Positions 17,087 through 27,240 of a DNA stretch of 64,000 nucleotides are shown in pieces; position 1 is the stretch's first letter; each line of letters opens with the position of its first letter. The notes below the pieces were generated by a model. That model saw only the letters and a list, made by a program, of their open reading frames with translations, did not search any database and was not told the origin of the DNA. The DNA lies in contig NZ_JAPEPT010000002.1 of the NCBI RefSeq assembly GCF_026339995.1, positions 235,001-299,000 on the forward strand. Reading direction: 5' to 3'. A program made the position numbers and the translations under genes. The DNA is from Streptomyces sp. NBC_01481 (lineage in GTDB: Bacteria; Actinomycetota; Actinomycetes; Streptomycetales; Streptomycetaceae).

Positions 17087-18844
17087 TCAGCCCGACGGCG
17101 ACGGCTGCGTCTCCGCCTGGGACGGCGGCGGGTCCGACGGGTCCTGCCCCGGCGAGGAGGGGTCCGTGGGCGACGGGTCCGAAGGGGGCGGGGTCGGATC
17201 AGAAGACGCCGGCGTCGGGGTCGGTGTCGGGTCTGTCGGCGTCGGGGGCGGATCCGACGGGGTCGGCGTCGGGTCTGCGGGCGTCGGCGTGGGCGTCGGC
17301 GTCGGGTCCGAAGAGGGCGGCGTCGGGGTCGTGCCGTAGCCGTCGATCTCCAGGACCGCTCCCGACGGGTCCACCCCCACCCGCGCACTCCACGGCCCCG
17401 CCGGCTCCCGCCCGTGATCCACGCTCACGTAGATCGTGACCGACTCGCCCGGACGCAGCGTCCCGGAGGAGCGGCTCACATACAGCCAGGGCGCGTCCGT
17501 CCACAGGGACCAGGCCACCGGAGCCCCGCCCGACGCCCTGAGCGTGATGCGGGTCGTGTCGCCCGCGGGCTCCGCCTCGACCGTGATGCGGCCGGGTCCC
17601 GGAACGCCGGGGCGGGCCGGTGGGAACGAGGCACCCGCGCTGATGACCTCGACCGAGACGTCGGGCGAGCGCATGCCCGCCGTGAACCTCGGATCCGGTT
17701 CCGCGCGCGCGTTGCCCGCGTTCTCGTAGTAGTCGTACGGCTCGCCGTCGAGCCCGCCAGGACCGTCCGCCTCGCTCGCGGTGACCGAGGACCCGTTGTG
17801 CCCCTCCCCCGTCTGCGGCGCGCCCCGGTACGCCGCCCACAGCGCGAGCACCGGCGCCGCGACGACGGTCGCCACGACCGTGGTCGTCACGGCGCGTGCC
17901 CGCAGCCGGTCACGCCGGGCCGCGTGGTCCTTGGGGTCGAGCGGAAAGCCGCGGGGGCCGAAGCGCGGCGCGCCCGCGCGGGCGCGCGGGACGTCCAGCA
18001 TCGCGCTGTACGCGGCGGCCCGCGGCGCCTCGACCAGGGGCAGCTCGGCCGGGGTGACACAGGACCCCGGCCAGGGCCCGCCCGCACCGGCGCGCTCGGC
18101 GGCGCGGCGGCAGCGCGGGCAGTCGTCGACGTGCCGGACGAGTTCCTGGCGCAGCGCGGCGGAGAGCAGGACGCGGTGGTCGTCGGTGAGCCGGGCGACG
18201 GCCGGGCAGTTGCCGGTCTCGACGACGGCGAGCGCGGCCCGGGTGCGCTCGACCTCGCACGCGGCCGCGGCGAGCAGTTCGCGCGCCGCGAGTGCGCCGA
18301 GGCCGAGGACCGAGGCGACTTCGGAGGCTCCGAGCCCGTGCCGGACGGCGAGTTCGAGGGCCTCGCGCTGTTCGGGTGTCGTACCGGCCGCCTCGGGCCA
18401 GGCCAGCAGCGCCAGTTCGCCGCGGCGGCGCTCGGCGACGTCCTCGCAGACCCGCGGGGCCTCGTCCGGGACGGCGGGCCGCGTCGGCCGCCCGGTGTGC
18501 GCCCCCTGCCGCTGGCGCCGCTGTTCGGCCAGTCGGCGCAGACAGGCCCAGCGCGCAAGCGCGTACAGCCATGCCTTCCGCTCGGCCTCGCCCGAAGGGC
18601 AACGCCCCTCATGCCGCTCGGCGATGGCGAGTACGTCGCCGAGCAGCGCGGTCGCGGCGTCGTGGTCGCAGAGCACGGAGAGGCAGTAGGTGAACAAGCC
18701 GTCGAGGTACGGCTCATAACGCGCGGGCGGCCGTTGTGCGCAGGGGCGGGGCGCACGCCGGTGTCCCCGGTGTGCGCCGGTGATGTGGGTCGGTGGCTCC
18801 AGCCTGCTGCTCGTCACGCCGTGACCGTAGGCGCTGAAACACAT
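17087..18844 (-). CDS. fusion: sigma-like region, zinc finger, membrane helix, BACON-like domain
   Basis: 585 residues with a mixed architecture. Residues 42-205 look like a diverged ECF sigma (regions 2 and 4: PYLDGLFTYCLSVLCD, TPEQREALELAVRHGLGASE). Next comes an anti-sigma-type zinc motif HVDDCPRC (His238, Cys242, Cys245). A membrane helix lies at about 319-339. Outside is a beta domain (about 395-500) with PWLYVSRSSGTLRPGESVTI, resembling BACON/Ig-like wall-binding modules. The last 80 residues are a low-complexity Asp-Pro-Thr/Ser tail. ATG 18844 is used; GTG 18817 is possible. It is divergent from radA. A role in transmembrane regulation is inferred. Confidence 0.85.
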   Translation of the reverse strand: MCFSAYGHGVTSSRLEPPTHITGAHRGHRRAPRPCAQRPPARYEPYLDGLFTYCLSVLCDHDAATALLGDVLAIAERHEGRCPSGEAERKAWLYALARWACLRRLAEQRRQRQGAHTGRPTRPAVPDEAPRVCEDVAERRRGELALLAWPEAAGTTPEQREALELAVRHGLGASEVASVLGLGALAARELLAAAACEVERTRAALAVVETGNCPAVARLTDDHRVLLSAALRQELVRHVDDCPRCRRAAERAGAGGPWPGSCVTPAELPLVEAPRAAAYSAMLDVPRARAGAPRFGPRGFPLDPKDHAARRDRLRARAVTTTVVATVVAAPVLALWAAYRGAPQTGEGHNGSSVTASEADGPGGLDGEPYDYYENAGNARAEPDPRFTAGMRSPDVSVEVISAGASFPPARPGVPGPGRITVEAEPAGDTTRITLRASGGAPVAWSLWTDAPWLYVSRSSGTLRPGESVTIYVSVDHGREPAGPWSARVGVDPSGAVLEIDGYGTTPTPPSSDPTPTPTPTPADPTPTPSDPPPTPTDPTPTPTPASSDPTPPPSDPSPTDPSSPGQDPSDPPPSQAETQPSPSG

Positions 18845-18999
18845 CCCCTTCGTACCCCTTGAACACTTTTAATCCTTACGGGTGAACACATCGCTCGAAG
18901 GGGGACAGGAATCGTTAATTCCACCCCTACCGGTCCGCCCTGCGGCCATGACAGGCCGCGGGAGACCTCGTTGTCAGTGGTCCCCTATACGGTTCCTGC

Positions 19000-20433
19000 A
19001 TGGCTGTCCGTACGAAATCCGCGAAGGACCGGCCGTCCTACCGCTGCACCGACTGCGGCTGGACGACCGCCAAGTGGCTCGGCCGCTGCCCTGAATGCCA
19101 GGCCTGGGGCACGGTCGAGGAGTACGGCGCACCCGCTGTCCGTACGACCGCCGCCGGGCGCGTCTCCACCGCCGCGCTCCCCATCGGCCAGGTCGACGGC
19201 CGGCAGGCGACCGCCCGCTCCACCGGTGTGGCCGAGCTGGACCGCGTCCTCGGCGGCGGCCTCGTGCCGGGAGCCGTCGTGCTGCTGGCGGGCGAGCCGG
19301 GCGTCGGCAAGTCCACGCTGCTCCTCGACGTCGCCGCCAAGGCCGCGAGCGACGAACACCGCACGCTGTATGTCACCGGCGAGGAGTCCGCGAGCCAGGT
19401 CCGCCTGCGCGCCGACCGGATCAACGCGCTGCACGACCACCTGTATCTCGCCGCCGAGACCGATCTCTCGGCCGTCCTCGGCCACTTGGACGCGGTCAAG
19501 CCCTCGCTGCTGGTCCTCGACTCCGTACAGACCGTCGCATCACCCGAGATCGACGGGGCACCCGGCGGCATGGCCCAGGTCCGCGAGGTCGCGGGCGCAC
19601 TGATCCGCGCCTCCAAGGAGCGGGGCATGTCCACGCTCCTGGTCGGCCATGTCACCAAGGACGGCGCGATCGCCGGACCGCGGCTCCTCGAGCACCTGGT
19701 GGACGTCGTGCTGTCCTTCGAGGGCGACCGGCACGCCCGCCTCCGTCTCGTACGAGGCGTCAAGAACCGCTACGGCGCGACGGACGAGGTCGGCTGCTTC
19801 GAGCTGCACGACGAGGGCATCACCGGCCTCGCCGACCCCTCGGGCCTCTTCCTCACCCGCCGCGCGGAGGCCGTCCCCGGCACCTGCCTGACGGTCACCC
19901 TCGAAGGCCGCCGCCCTCTCGTCGCCGAGGTGCAGGCGCTGACCGTCGACTCGCAGATCCCCTCGCCCCGGCGCACCACCTCGGGCCTGGAGACCTCACG
20001 GGTCTCGATGATGCTGGCCGTACTGGAACAGCGCGGCCGGATCACCGCCCTGGGCAAACGCGACATCTACAGCGCGACGGTTGGCGGCGTGAAACTCTCC
20101 GAGCCCGCGGCGGACCTCGCGATCGCGCTCGCCCTGGCGTCGGCGGCCAGCGACACCCCACTGCCCAAGAATCTGGTCGCGATCGGCGAGGTGGGCCTCG
20201 CGGGCGAGGTCAGAAGGGTGACGGGCGTCCAGCGAAGGCTCGCCGAGGCGCACCGGCTCGGCTTCACACATGCCCTTGTCCCCACCGATCCGGGCAAGAT
20301 CCCTGCGGGTATGAAGGTCACGGAAGTCGCCGACATGGGGGACGCTCTCAGGGTGCTCCCGCGCGGTCGCCGTACGGCTCCCGACAACGGTTCCGAAAGG
20401 CGCTCCGAGAGAGCTTCCGGAAGGGGTCAGTAG
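19000..20433 (+). CDS. radA: DNA repair protein RadA
   Basis: 477-residue RecA-like helicase that drives branch migration in recombination. It has an N-terminal C4 zinc finger (Cys16, Cys19, Cys30, Cys33), Walker [10 protein letters not shown] (98-106), the RadA-specific KNRYG (255-259) and a C-terminal Lon-like domain ([20 protein letters not shown]). ATG 19000 is preceded by a TATACG box and no ribosome site, so it may be leaderless. disA follows 101 bp downstream, the usual pairing in Gram-positive bacteria for surveillance of DNA damage. Confidence 0.97.
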   Translation: MAVRTKSAKDRPSYRCTDCGWTTAKWLGRCPECQAWGTVEEYGAPAVRTTAAGRVSTAALPIGQVDGRQATARSTGVAELDRVLGGGLVPGAVVLLAGEPGVGKSTLLLDVAAKAASDEHRTLYVTGEESASQVRLRADRINALHDHLYLAAETDLSAVLGHLDAVKPSLLVLDSVQTVASPEIDGAPGGMAQVREVAGALIRASKERGMSTLLVGHVTKDGAIAGPRLLEHLVDVVLSFEGDRHARLRLVRGVKNRYGATDEVGCFELHDEGITGLADPSGLFLTRRAEAVPGTCLTVTLEGRRPLVAEVQALTVDSQIPSPRRTTSGLETSRVSMMLAVLEQRGRITALGKRDIYSATVGGVKLSEPAADLAIALALASAASDTPLPKNLVAIGEVGLAGEVRRVTGVQRRLAEAHRLGFTHALVPTDPGKIPAGMKVTEVADMGDALRVLPRGRRTAPDNGSERRSERASGRGQ

Positions 20434-20534
20434 ACCGCCGCGGGGAAAGAGCGCACCGAGGCCCCACGGGCGGGCGACACGCGCCGGTAGACTTTGCCCT
20501 GGTCTCGCCCATCCGTACGAGCCGGAGGAGTGCA

Positions 20535-21659
20535 GTGGCAGCCAAGGACGGGGCAGGTGCACCCGGAAAGTCCGGCGGGGGCTCCGGCAACGAAGCACTG
20601 ATCCGCGCCGCACTGAGCGCGGTCGCGCCCGGGCAGGCCCTCCGCGACGGCCTCGAGCGGATCCTCCGCGGCAACACCGGAGGCCTGATCGTCCTCGGCA
20701 TGGACAAAACGGTCGAATCCATGTGCACCGGCGGCTTCGTGCTGGACGTGGAGTTCACCGCGACCCGGCTGCGCGAGCTGTGCAAGCTCGACGGCGCGCT
20801 CATCCTCGACAAGGACATCAGCAAGATCCACCGGGCCGGTGTGCAGCTGGTCCCGGACGCCTCCATCCCCACCGAGGAGACCGGCACCCGCCACCGCACG
20901 GCGGACCGGGTCTCGCGCCAGTGCGGCTTCCCCGTCGTGTCCGTCTCCCAGTCGATGCGCCTGATCGCGCTCTACGTGGACGGGGAGCGGCGGGTCCTTG
21001 AGGAGTCGGCCGCGATCCTCTCCCGCGCGAACCAGGCTCTCGCGACCCTCGAGCGCTACAAACTCCGCCTCGACGAGGTCGCGGGCACGCTCTCCGCGCT
21101 GGAGATCGAGGACCTGGTGACGGTCCGCGACGTGACGGCGGTGGCGCAGCGCCTGGAGATGGTGCGCCGGATCGCGACCGAGATCGCCGAGTACGTGGTG
21201 GAGTTGGGCACCGACGGCCGTCTTCTCTCGCTGCAGCTGGACGAGTTGATCGCGGGCGTCGAGCCGGAGCGGGAGCTGGTCGTACGCGACTACGTGCCCG
21301 AGCCCACGGCGAAGCGGTCGCGCACGGTGGACGAGGCGCTTGCCGAGCTGAACGACCTCACGCACACCGAGCTGCTCGAACTGCCCATAGTGGCAAGGGC
21401 GTTGGGCTACAGCGGCTCGCCCGAGACGCTCGACTCCGCGGTCTCGCCGCGCGGTTACCGTCTGCTGGCGAAGGTGCCCCGGCTGCCCGGCGCGATCATC
21501 GAGCGGCTCGTCGAGCACTTCGGCGGCCTGCAGAAGCTGCTGGCGGCGAGCGTCGACGATCTGCAGACGGTCGACGGCGTGGGCGAGGCACGGGCACGGA
21601 GCGTGCGCGAGGGCCTGTCGCGGCTGGCGGAGTCCTCGATCCTCGAGCGGTACGTCTGA
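20535..21659 (+). CDS. disA: DNA integrity scanning diadenylate cyclase DisA
   Basis: 374 residues. Makes cyclic di-AMP from two ATP while scanning DNA for branched structures. The DAC domain has DGA (86-88) and RHR (119-121), both essential in the family. A helical linker (about 150-290) leads to a C-terminal helix-hairpin-helix DNA-binding domain ([36 protein letters not shown]). GTG 20535 is chosen because of the strong GGAGGAG at 20524-20530. RadA, encoded just upstream, binds DisA and inhibits it in Bacillus. A perfect 20-bp hairpin terminates transcription after the stop. Confidence 0.97.
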   Translation: MAAKDGAGAPGKSGGGSGNEALIRAALSAVAPGQALRDGLERILRGNTGGLIVLGMDKTVESMCTGGFVLDVEFTATRLRELCKLDGALILDKDISKIHRAGVQLVPDASIPTEETGTRHRTADRVSRQCGFPVVSVSQSMRLIALYVDGERRVLEESAAILSRANQALATLERYKLRLDEVAGTLSALEIEDLVTVRDVTAVAQRLEMVRRIATEIAEYVVELGTDGRLLSLQLDELIAGVEPERELVVRDYVPEPTAKRSRTVDEALAELNDLTHTELLELPIVARALGYSGSPETLDSAVSPRGYRLLAKVPRLPGAIIERLVEHFGGLQKLLAASVDDLQTVDGVGEARARSVREGLSRLAESSILERYV

Positions 21660-21670
21660 GGTCCCTGTCC

Positions 21671-21715
21671 TCAATCGCCGGACGGGCCGGATCTGCCGGC
21701 CCGTCCGGCGATTGA
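21671..21715. terminator. 20-bp perfect hairpin after disA
   Basis: The arms 21671-21690 and 21696-21715 are exact complements with a 5-nt loop, ΔG evidently very strong. They lie 11 bp after disA and 35 bp before the end of the convergent membrane protein gene, so it serves both. The core CGCCGGACGGGCCGG resembles the intergenic repeat family at 11.6 and 38.7 kb. Confidence 0.88.
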
Positions 21716-21749
21716 CGACAAACCCCGACCGCGCGGCCCAGGCTCCGAC

Positions 21750-22562
21750 TCAGTCCTTTTCGAGGCGGAACGACGCCGGCAGCACCGTCACCCCCGGGAA
21801 CGCCGCCTCCACGAGATACGTGCCCGGACCCACCGCCCCCGCGGGCGGCGTGGCGCACTGAGGTGCGCTCCGCTTGCGGTCCCACTCCACGGTGTGCGTG
21901 ATGCTCGCCCCCGCCGGGACCCTCAGCAGCAGACTCCCCGCCGCCCGCGGGCAGTCCTTCGACGACCACACCGCGTCGTCCTCGTCGTCGGTGACGGTGA
22001 GCACGGCGGCCTTGGGCCCGAAGTCCGCCTTGCACGTCGTCGCCGAGGAGTTGGCGGCGACCAGATGGAACGCGGGCTTCTCCCCCGGCCCGTAAGCGAC
22101 TTCGACGCTGCGCAGGGTCAACTTCAGTGCGCCCGGGGCGCAGTCGGGCAGGCTGGAGCCGGCCGGGACCTGCTGGCCGCCCGCGCCGCCATTGGCCGCG
22201 CCGCCCGCCACGTTGTCGCCGTTCTTGCCCGCGGTGGTGCCACCGTCGCCGCCCGCGCTGTCGCCCGTACCGCCGCCGTCACCGGTGCCGTCGCTGCCGC
22301 CGGTTTCGCCCGACTCGTCGCGCCCGCCCGGCTGTTCACTGATCGCGGTGCCGGACTGCGAGGGTCCGGGGGTGATGGTGCGGGCGGGCGTCGAGCCGTT
22401 GGCACTGTCGCCGTCGCCCGTGCCTCCGTTGCCACCGCCGCCGGAACTGACGGTCCATACGATCAGCATCGCGAGCAGCGCGATCAACGAAGCCGCGACT
22501 GCCCTCCGTCGCCAGTAGATGGAGGAGGGGAGCGGCCCGATCGGATTGCGCAGAGATCCCAC
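21750..22562 (-). CDS. membrane-anchored protein with Gly/Ser/Thr-rich stalk
   Basis: 270 residues from GTG 22562: a short basic N-terminus, one membrane helix (about 21-39), a long stalk rich in Gly, Ser, Thr and Asp (about 41-130), then a beta-rich C-terminal domain (about 135-270) with paired cysteines (LPDCAPGAL, ATTCKADF, SKDCPRAAG, APQCATPP), similar in feel to DUF4232-type secreted domains. A TAGAGT box 7 nt before the GTG suggests a leaderless start; the frame upstream of it is poorly coding. It converges on disA. Function unknown; surface display is inferred. Confidence 0.78.
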   Translation of the reverse strand: MGSLRNPIGPLPSSIYWRRRAVAASLIALLAMLIVWTVSSGGGGNGGTGDGDSANGSTPARTITPGPSQSGTAISEQPGGRDESGETGGSDGTGDGGGTGDSAGGDGGTTAGKNGDNVAGGAANGGAGGQQVPAGSSLPDCAPGALKLTLRSVEVAYGPGEKPAFHLVAANSSATTCKADFGPKAAVLTVTDDEDDAVWSSKDCPRAAGSLLLRVPAGASITHTVEWDRKRSAPQCATPPAGAVGPGTYLVEAAFPGVTVLPASFRLEKD

Positions 22563-22741
22563 GGCCCAAACTCTACGAGAGATCCGGTCCAACTCCGGCC
22601 CCACCCGCCGCCGGAGTTCGCAAGTTCTGCCGATCATCATCCCGGGCGGCATCGACCAGTCCGTACACCCGTCACCGAGAGAAGGCGACGGCCTCACGGA
22701 GCGTATGCAGCATCGGCTCGCCGGGACGTGCCAGGATCGGA

Positions 22742-23653
22742 GTGATGACTGAAACCACCACAGACCCTGCCCCGGCCGATGCGGCGGGCCTCCACGCCCC
22801 CGTCATCGCCTGGTTCGACGAGCACGCACGCGATCTGCCCTGGCGCCGCCCCGAGGCCGGCGCCTGGGGTGTGATGGTCAGCGAGTTCATGTTGCAGCAG
22901 ACCCCGGTCAACCGGGTACTGCCGGTGTACGAACAGTGGCTGGCCCGCTGGCCGCGCCCTGCCGATCTCGCGGCCGATGCGCCCGGCGAGGCGGTCCGCG
23001 CCTGGGGGCGGCTCGGTTATCCGCGCCGTGCGCTGCGCCTGCACGGGGCCGCGCAGGCGATAACGGACCGGCACGGCGGCGATGTGCCGAGCGACCACGC
23101 CCAGTTGCTCGCACTGCCGGGCATCGGGGAGTACACGGCGGCCGCGGTGGCCTCCTTCGCGTACGGACAGCGCCATGCCGTCCTCGACACCAATGTCCGC
23201 CGGGTCTTCGCCCGCGCGGCGAGCGGCATCCAGTACCCGCCGACCGCGACGACCGCGGCCGAGCGCAAGCTGGCACGGGCACTGCTGCCCGACGACGAGG
23301 AGACCGCCGCCCGCTGGGCAGCGGCCTCCATGGAGCTGGGTGCGCTGGTGTGCACCGCGAAGAACGAGGACTGCGCGCGCTGCCCGATCGCCACGCGGTG
23401 CGCCTGGCGGCTGGCCGGTAAGCCCGCGCACCAGGGGCCCGCGCGCCGCGCCCAGACCTACGCGGGCACGGACCGCCAGGTGCGCGGCAGGCTCCTTGCC
23501 GTGCTGCGCGAGGCCGTGGTGCCGGTGCCGCAGTCGGCGCTGGACGCGGTCTGGCACGAGCCGGTGCAGCGGGCCCGGGCGCTGGACGGTCTGGTCGCGG
23601 ACGGCCTTGTGGAGCCGCTGGAGAACGGCGTCTACCGCCTCCCCCAGAACTGA
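22742..23653 (+). CDS. mutY: A/G-specific adenine glycosylase
   Basis: Removes adenine mispaired with 8-oxoguanine in base excision repair. 303 residues: catalytic Glu48 in SEFMLQQT, HhH motif LPGIGEYTAAA (125-135), catalytic Asp149 in LDTNVRR, and a [4Fe-4S] cluster loop Cys204-X6-Cys211-X2-Cys214-X5-Cys220. The C-terminus is short and lacks a clear NUDIX-like 8-oxoG domain found in E. coli MutY; it ends in a winged-helix-like segment. GTG 22742 or ATG 22745 may be the start. It clusters with radA and disA in a genome-maintenance neighbourhood. Confidence 0.93.
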   Translation: MMTETTTDPAPADAAGLHAPVIAWFDEHARDLPWRRPEAGAWGVMVSEFMLQQTPVNRVLPVYEQWLARWPRPADLAADAPGEAVRAWGRLGYPRRALRLHGAAQAITDRHGGDVPSDHAQLLALPGIGEYTAAAVASFAYGQRHAVLDTNVRRVFARAASGIQYPPTATTAAERKLARALLPDDEETAARWAAASMELGALVCTAKNEDCARCPIATRCAWRLAGKPAHQGPARRAQTYAGTDRQVRGRLLAVLREAVVPVPQSALDAVWHEPVQRARALDGLVADGLVEPLENGVYRLPQN

Positions 23654-23906
23654 CGCCGAGCAGACACAGAGCAGACGCCGAGCCGCCCCGGATAGCCGTG
23701 CCCGCGGCCCGGTCCGCAACACGCCCGGGTGCCGTTTCCCACCCGAACCGTGCCTGAAACCTCTCCTGTTACACAACCGATGGATGGCCGTGCGCCCTCC
23801 GACGGCTGGACCGCACAGCCCCGTGACAACAGCTCCGTAGCTTCATCTGGCGTAAGGGGACGGCAGTTGCTTGTCACGGGGATTCACGGGGATGGAGGCG
23901 GTTGAA
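23654..23906 (+). promoter_or_regulatory. sigE upstream region
   Basis: The 253-bp gap has no gene. A -10-like TAGCTT (23838-23843) lacks a matching -35, as expected if an activator is required. In S. coelicolor the sigE promoter depends on phosphorylated CseB. Candidate activator sites would lie in the less GC-rich 23755-23835 stretch, but I cannot define a repeat with confidence. Confidence 0.4.
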
Positions 23907-24479
23907 ATGGCGCACGGCGAGGTGCTCGAATTCGAAGAGTACGTACGCAACCGGCAGGAGGCTCTGCTGCGAAGCGCCCGGCGTCTCGTACCCGACCCGA
24001 TCGACGCCCAGGACCTGTTGCAGACCGCTCTGGTCCGCACCTACGGCCGCTGGGACGGCATCGCCGACAAGTCGCTGGCCGACGCCTACCTCCGCCGCGT
24101 GATGATCAATACGCGTACGGAGTGGTGGCGGGCCCGCAAGCTCGAAGAGGTTCCGACCGAGCAGCTGCCGGACGCGAGCGTCGAGGACGGCAGCGAGCAG
24201 CGCGCGGACCGCGCCCTGTTGATGGACGTACTGAAAGTTCTGGCTCCCAAGCAGCGCAGCGTCGTCGTGCTGCGACACTGGGAGCAGATGAGCACCGAAG
24301 AGACAGCTGCCGCGCTGGGCATGTCGGCCGGTACGGTGAAGAGCACGCTGCACCGGGCCCTCGCCCGGCTCCGCCAGGAGCTGGAGAGCCGGGACCTGGA
24401 CGCCCGCGCCCTTGAGCGCGGCGAACTGCGGCGTGACCGTGAGCTCGACGAACGGGGGCAGGAGCGGTGCGCGGCCTGA
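23907..24479 (+). CDS. sigE: ECF sigma factor SigE (cell-envelope stress)
   Basis: 190 residues. Region 2 is VPDPIDAQDLLQTALVRTYG and region 4 LAPKQRSVVVLRHWEQMSTE followed by GMSAGTVKSTLHRALARL. This matches S. coelicolor SigE as I remember it, and the following cseA-cseB-cseC genes confirm the assignment. SigE controls peptidoglycan and envelope genes under wall stress and, unusually, is controlled at transcription by CseB/CseC rather than by an anti-sigma factor. ATG 23907 is chosen for its GGAGG 8 nt upstream; an ATG at 23892 is the alternative. Its stop lies inside cseA. Confidence 0.95.
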   Translation: MAHGEVLEFEEYVRNRQEALLRSARRLVPDPIDAQDLLQTALVRTYGRWDGIADKSLADAYLRRVMINTRTEWWRARKLEEVPTEQLPDASVEDGSEQRADRALLMDVLKVLAPKQRSVVVLRHWEQMSTEETAAALGMSAGTVKSTLHRALARLRQELESRDLDARALERGELRRDRELDERGQERCAA

Positions 24480-25138
24480 AAGTCAGAGGCGGCAACAAGG
24501 GCTTGGCGGCGAGCGGCGCGGCGATGGCCGGGCTCGCCGCCGTAGGCGTGTTCACCGTCGCCTGCTCCTCGGGCGGCACCGGGGTCCACGACGAGGGCGC
24601 GGCTCATGCCGACGTGGTCGCGAAGGCCACCCCCTCGCCCAACTCGAGCCCCACGAGCGGTGCGCAGAAGACCGAGGGCGCGAACCCGGTAAAGCTGATC
24701 ATGAGTGACCCCAAGGTCAGCGAACGGGTCAAGGCCGACCTCAAGCCGTGTGCCCGGGACTCCTACCCGCTGGACACGTCCTATGGAAACCTCACCGGCG
24801 GGACCAAGCCGGATGTGGTCGTCAACGTCCTGACGTGCGGCGACGCGGTTGGCATGGGCACGTATGTGTACCGCGACAACGGCGAGAGGTACGAGAATGT
24901 CTTCGCGGCCGAGGAGCCCGCGGTGTACTCCGCGATCGACCGGGGCGACCTGGTGGTGACCAAGCAGGTGTACGCCAAGGGTGATCCGGCCGCCGAGCCG
25001 TCGGGCGAGGAAGTCACCACGTGGCACTGGGCGGGCGGGAAGTTCGTCCAGCAGTACTGGGTGCGCAACGAATTCAGCAGATCGGTCGGCGAGGGCGAAG
25101 CAGTCGTCCCCGAACCGTCATCGACGAGCGAGAACTGA
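24467..25138 (+). CDS. cseA: lipoprotein CseA, negative modulator of the SigE pathway
   Basis: 223-residue lipoprotein: basic N-terminus, hydrophobic stretch and lipobox VACSS (Cys33), then a Ser/Pro/Thr linker and a beta-rich domain (about 75-205). The GTG start overlaps the end of sigE by 13 bp. In S. coelicolor loss of CseA raises sigE promoter activity, so it dampens the signal reaching CseC from outside. Identity rests on the sigE-x-cseB-cseC order, topology and lipobox; the sequence itself is not a broadly conserved domain. Confidence 0.92.
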   Translation: MRGLKVRGGNKGLAASGAAMAGLAAVGVFTVACSSGGTGVHDEGAAHADVVAKATPSPNSSPTSGAQKTEGANPVKLIMSDPKVSERVKADLKPCARDSYPLDTSYGNLTGGTKPDVVVNVLTCGDAVGMGTYVYRDNGERYENVFAAEEPAVYSAIDRGDLVVTKQVYAKGDPAAEPSGEEVTTWHWAGGKFVQQYWVRNEFSRSVGEGEAVVPEPSSTSEN

Positions 25139-25150
25139 GAGAGCAGCGGG

Positions 25151-25854
<704 letters not shown>

Positions 25855-25858
<4 letters not shown>

Positions 25859-27177
25859 GGCGGCTCGTACTGCGCACCGGCGTCCGGTGGAAGATCAGCA
25901 TCGCGATCGCAGGGGTGGGCGCACTGATCGCCGTGGCGCTGAGTCTTGTTGTGCACAACGCAGCCCGCGTCTCGATGCTGGACAACGCGCGCGATGTCCA
26001 GATGGACCGGGTGCTGCTCGCGCAGCGCTGGTACGAGACGTCCAAGAAGGACCCCCGCTTCAACACCAAGATCAATGACCCCGCGCTGCCCAAGTCGCTC
26101 CAGAAGCTGATGCGGGAGAAGCGGCGCGGCAGTTACGTCTACGAGGGCCACGGCAGCACGCCCGACATCTGGGCCGCCGTACCCCTGTCCAACGGCGATG
26201 TGCTCTCCCTGCACAGCCAGTTCGCCGGACGCAGCGCCACCGTCATGAACGACCTCGACCGGGCGCTGATCATCGGCTCGGTCTCGGTGGTGTTCGGCGG
26301 CTGCGCGCTCGGAGTGCTGATCGGCGGACAGCTCTCGCGCAGACTGCGCAAGGCCGCCGCGGCAGCCGGCAATGTCGCCCAGGGCAAGACGGATGTACGG
26401 GTCAGGGACGCCATCGGCGGTGTCGTACGCGACGAGACCGACGATCTCGCCCGTGCCGTCGACGCCCTGACCGACGCGCTGAACGAACGCATCGAGGCGG
26501 AGCGCCGCGTCACCGCGGATATCGCGCACGAGCTGCGCACCCCCGTCACCGGGCTGCTCACGGCCGCCGAGCTGCTGCCGCCCGGCCGCCCCAGCGAGCT
26601 CGTACGGGACCGGGCACAGGCCATGCGGACGCTGGTCGAGGACGTCCTGGAGGTGGCAAGGCTCGACAGCGCGTCGGAGCGGGCCGAACTCCAGGAGATC
26701 GCGCTCGGCGAGTTCGTCAGCCGCCGGATCACGGCACTGAATCCGGACGTGGTGGTCCGGGTCGTGCACGAGTCCTGGGTCAGCACCGATCCGCGTCGCC
26801 TCGAACGCATCCTGCTCAATCTGCTGACCAACGCCGCCAAGTACGGAAAACCGGCGGTCGAGGTCACCGTCGAGGGCCGCGTGGTGCGGGTCCGCGACCA
26901 CGGTCCCGGCTATCCCGAGGCGCTGCTGCGCGAGGGCCCGAGCCGCTTCCGTACGGGCGCCAGCGACCGGGCGGGCACGGGCCACGGCCTGGGTCTGACG
27001 ATCGCGGCGGGCCAGGCACGCGTCCTCGGCGCACGGCTGACCTTCCGCAATGCCGCGCCGGAAGGGATGCAGACGCCGCTGGGCGAGTCCGGCGGCGCGA
27101 TCGCGGTGCTGTGGCTGCCCGAGCACGCGCCGACGAACACGGGCAGCTTCCCGATGATGCCGCTCCCGGACCACTGA
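25855..27177 (+). CDS. cseC: sensor histidine kinase CseC
   Basis: 440 residues. Two membrane helices (about 11-32 and 135-157) flank an extracytoplasmic sensor, followed by a HAMP linker, the H-box DIAHELRTPVTG with His225, N-box LLNLLTNAAKYG, and G-boxes RDHGPGYPEA and GTGHGLGLTIA. It senses envelope damage, for example by wall-active antibiotics in S. coelicolor, and phosphorylates CseB. Last gene of the operon, closed by a perfect palindrome at 27180-27209. Confidence 0.96.
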
Positions 27178-27179
27178 CA

Positions 27180-27209
27180 ACGGCCCCCGGTGTGCACACC
27201 GGGGGCCGT
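27180..27209 (+). terminator. terminator after cseC
   Basis: A perfect 30-bp palindrome (15-bp arms around GTGTGCACAC) begins 2 bp after the cseC stop. It also lies before the end of the convergent MFS gene, so it may act in both directions. No T tract. Confidence 0.8.
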
Positions 27210-27240
27210 CGGCCGGGCATTCTGCGGGGTTCGGGCGCGG

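Noticed and set aside
15077..18862. A 1261-codon open frame on the plus strand
   Set aside because: It lies antisense to ppx and the sigma-like fusion gene, passes through the Cys-rich gene in another frame and has low-complexity Arg/Gly content. It is open only because of high G+C.
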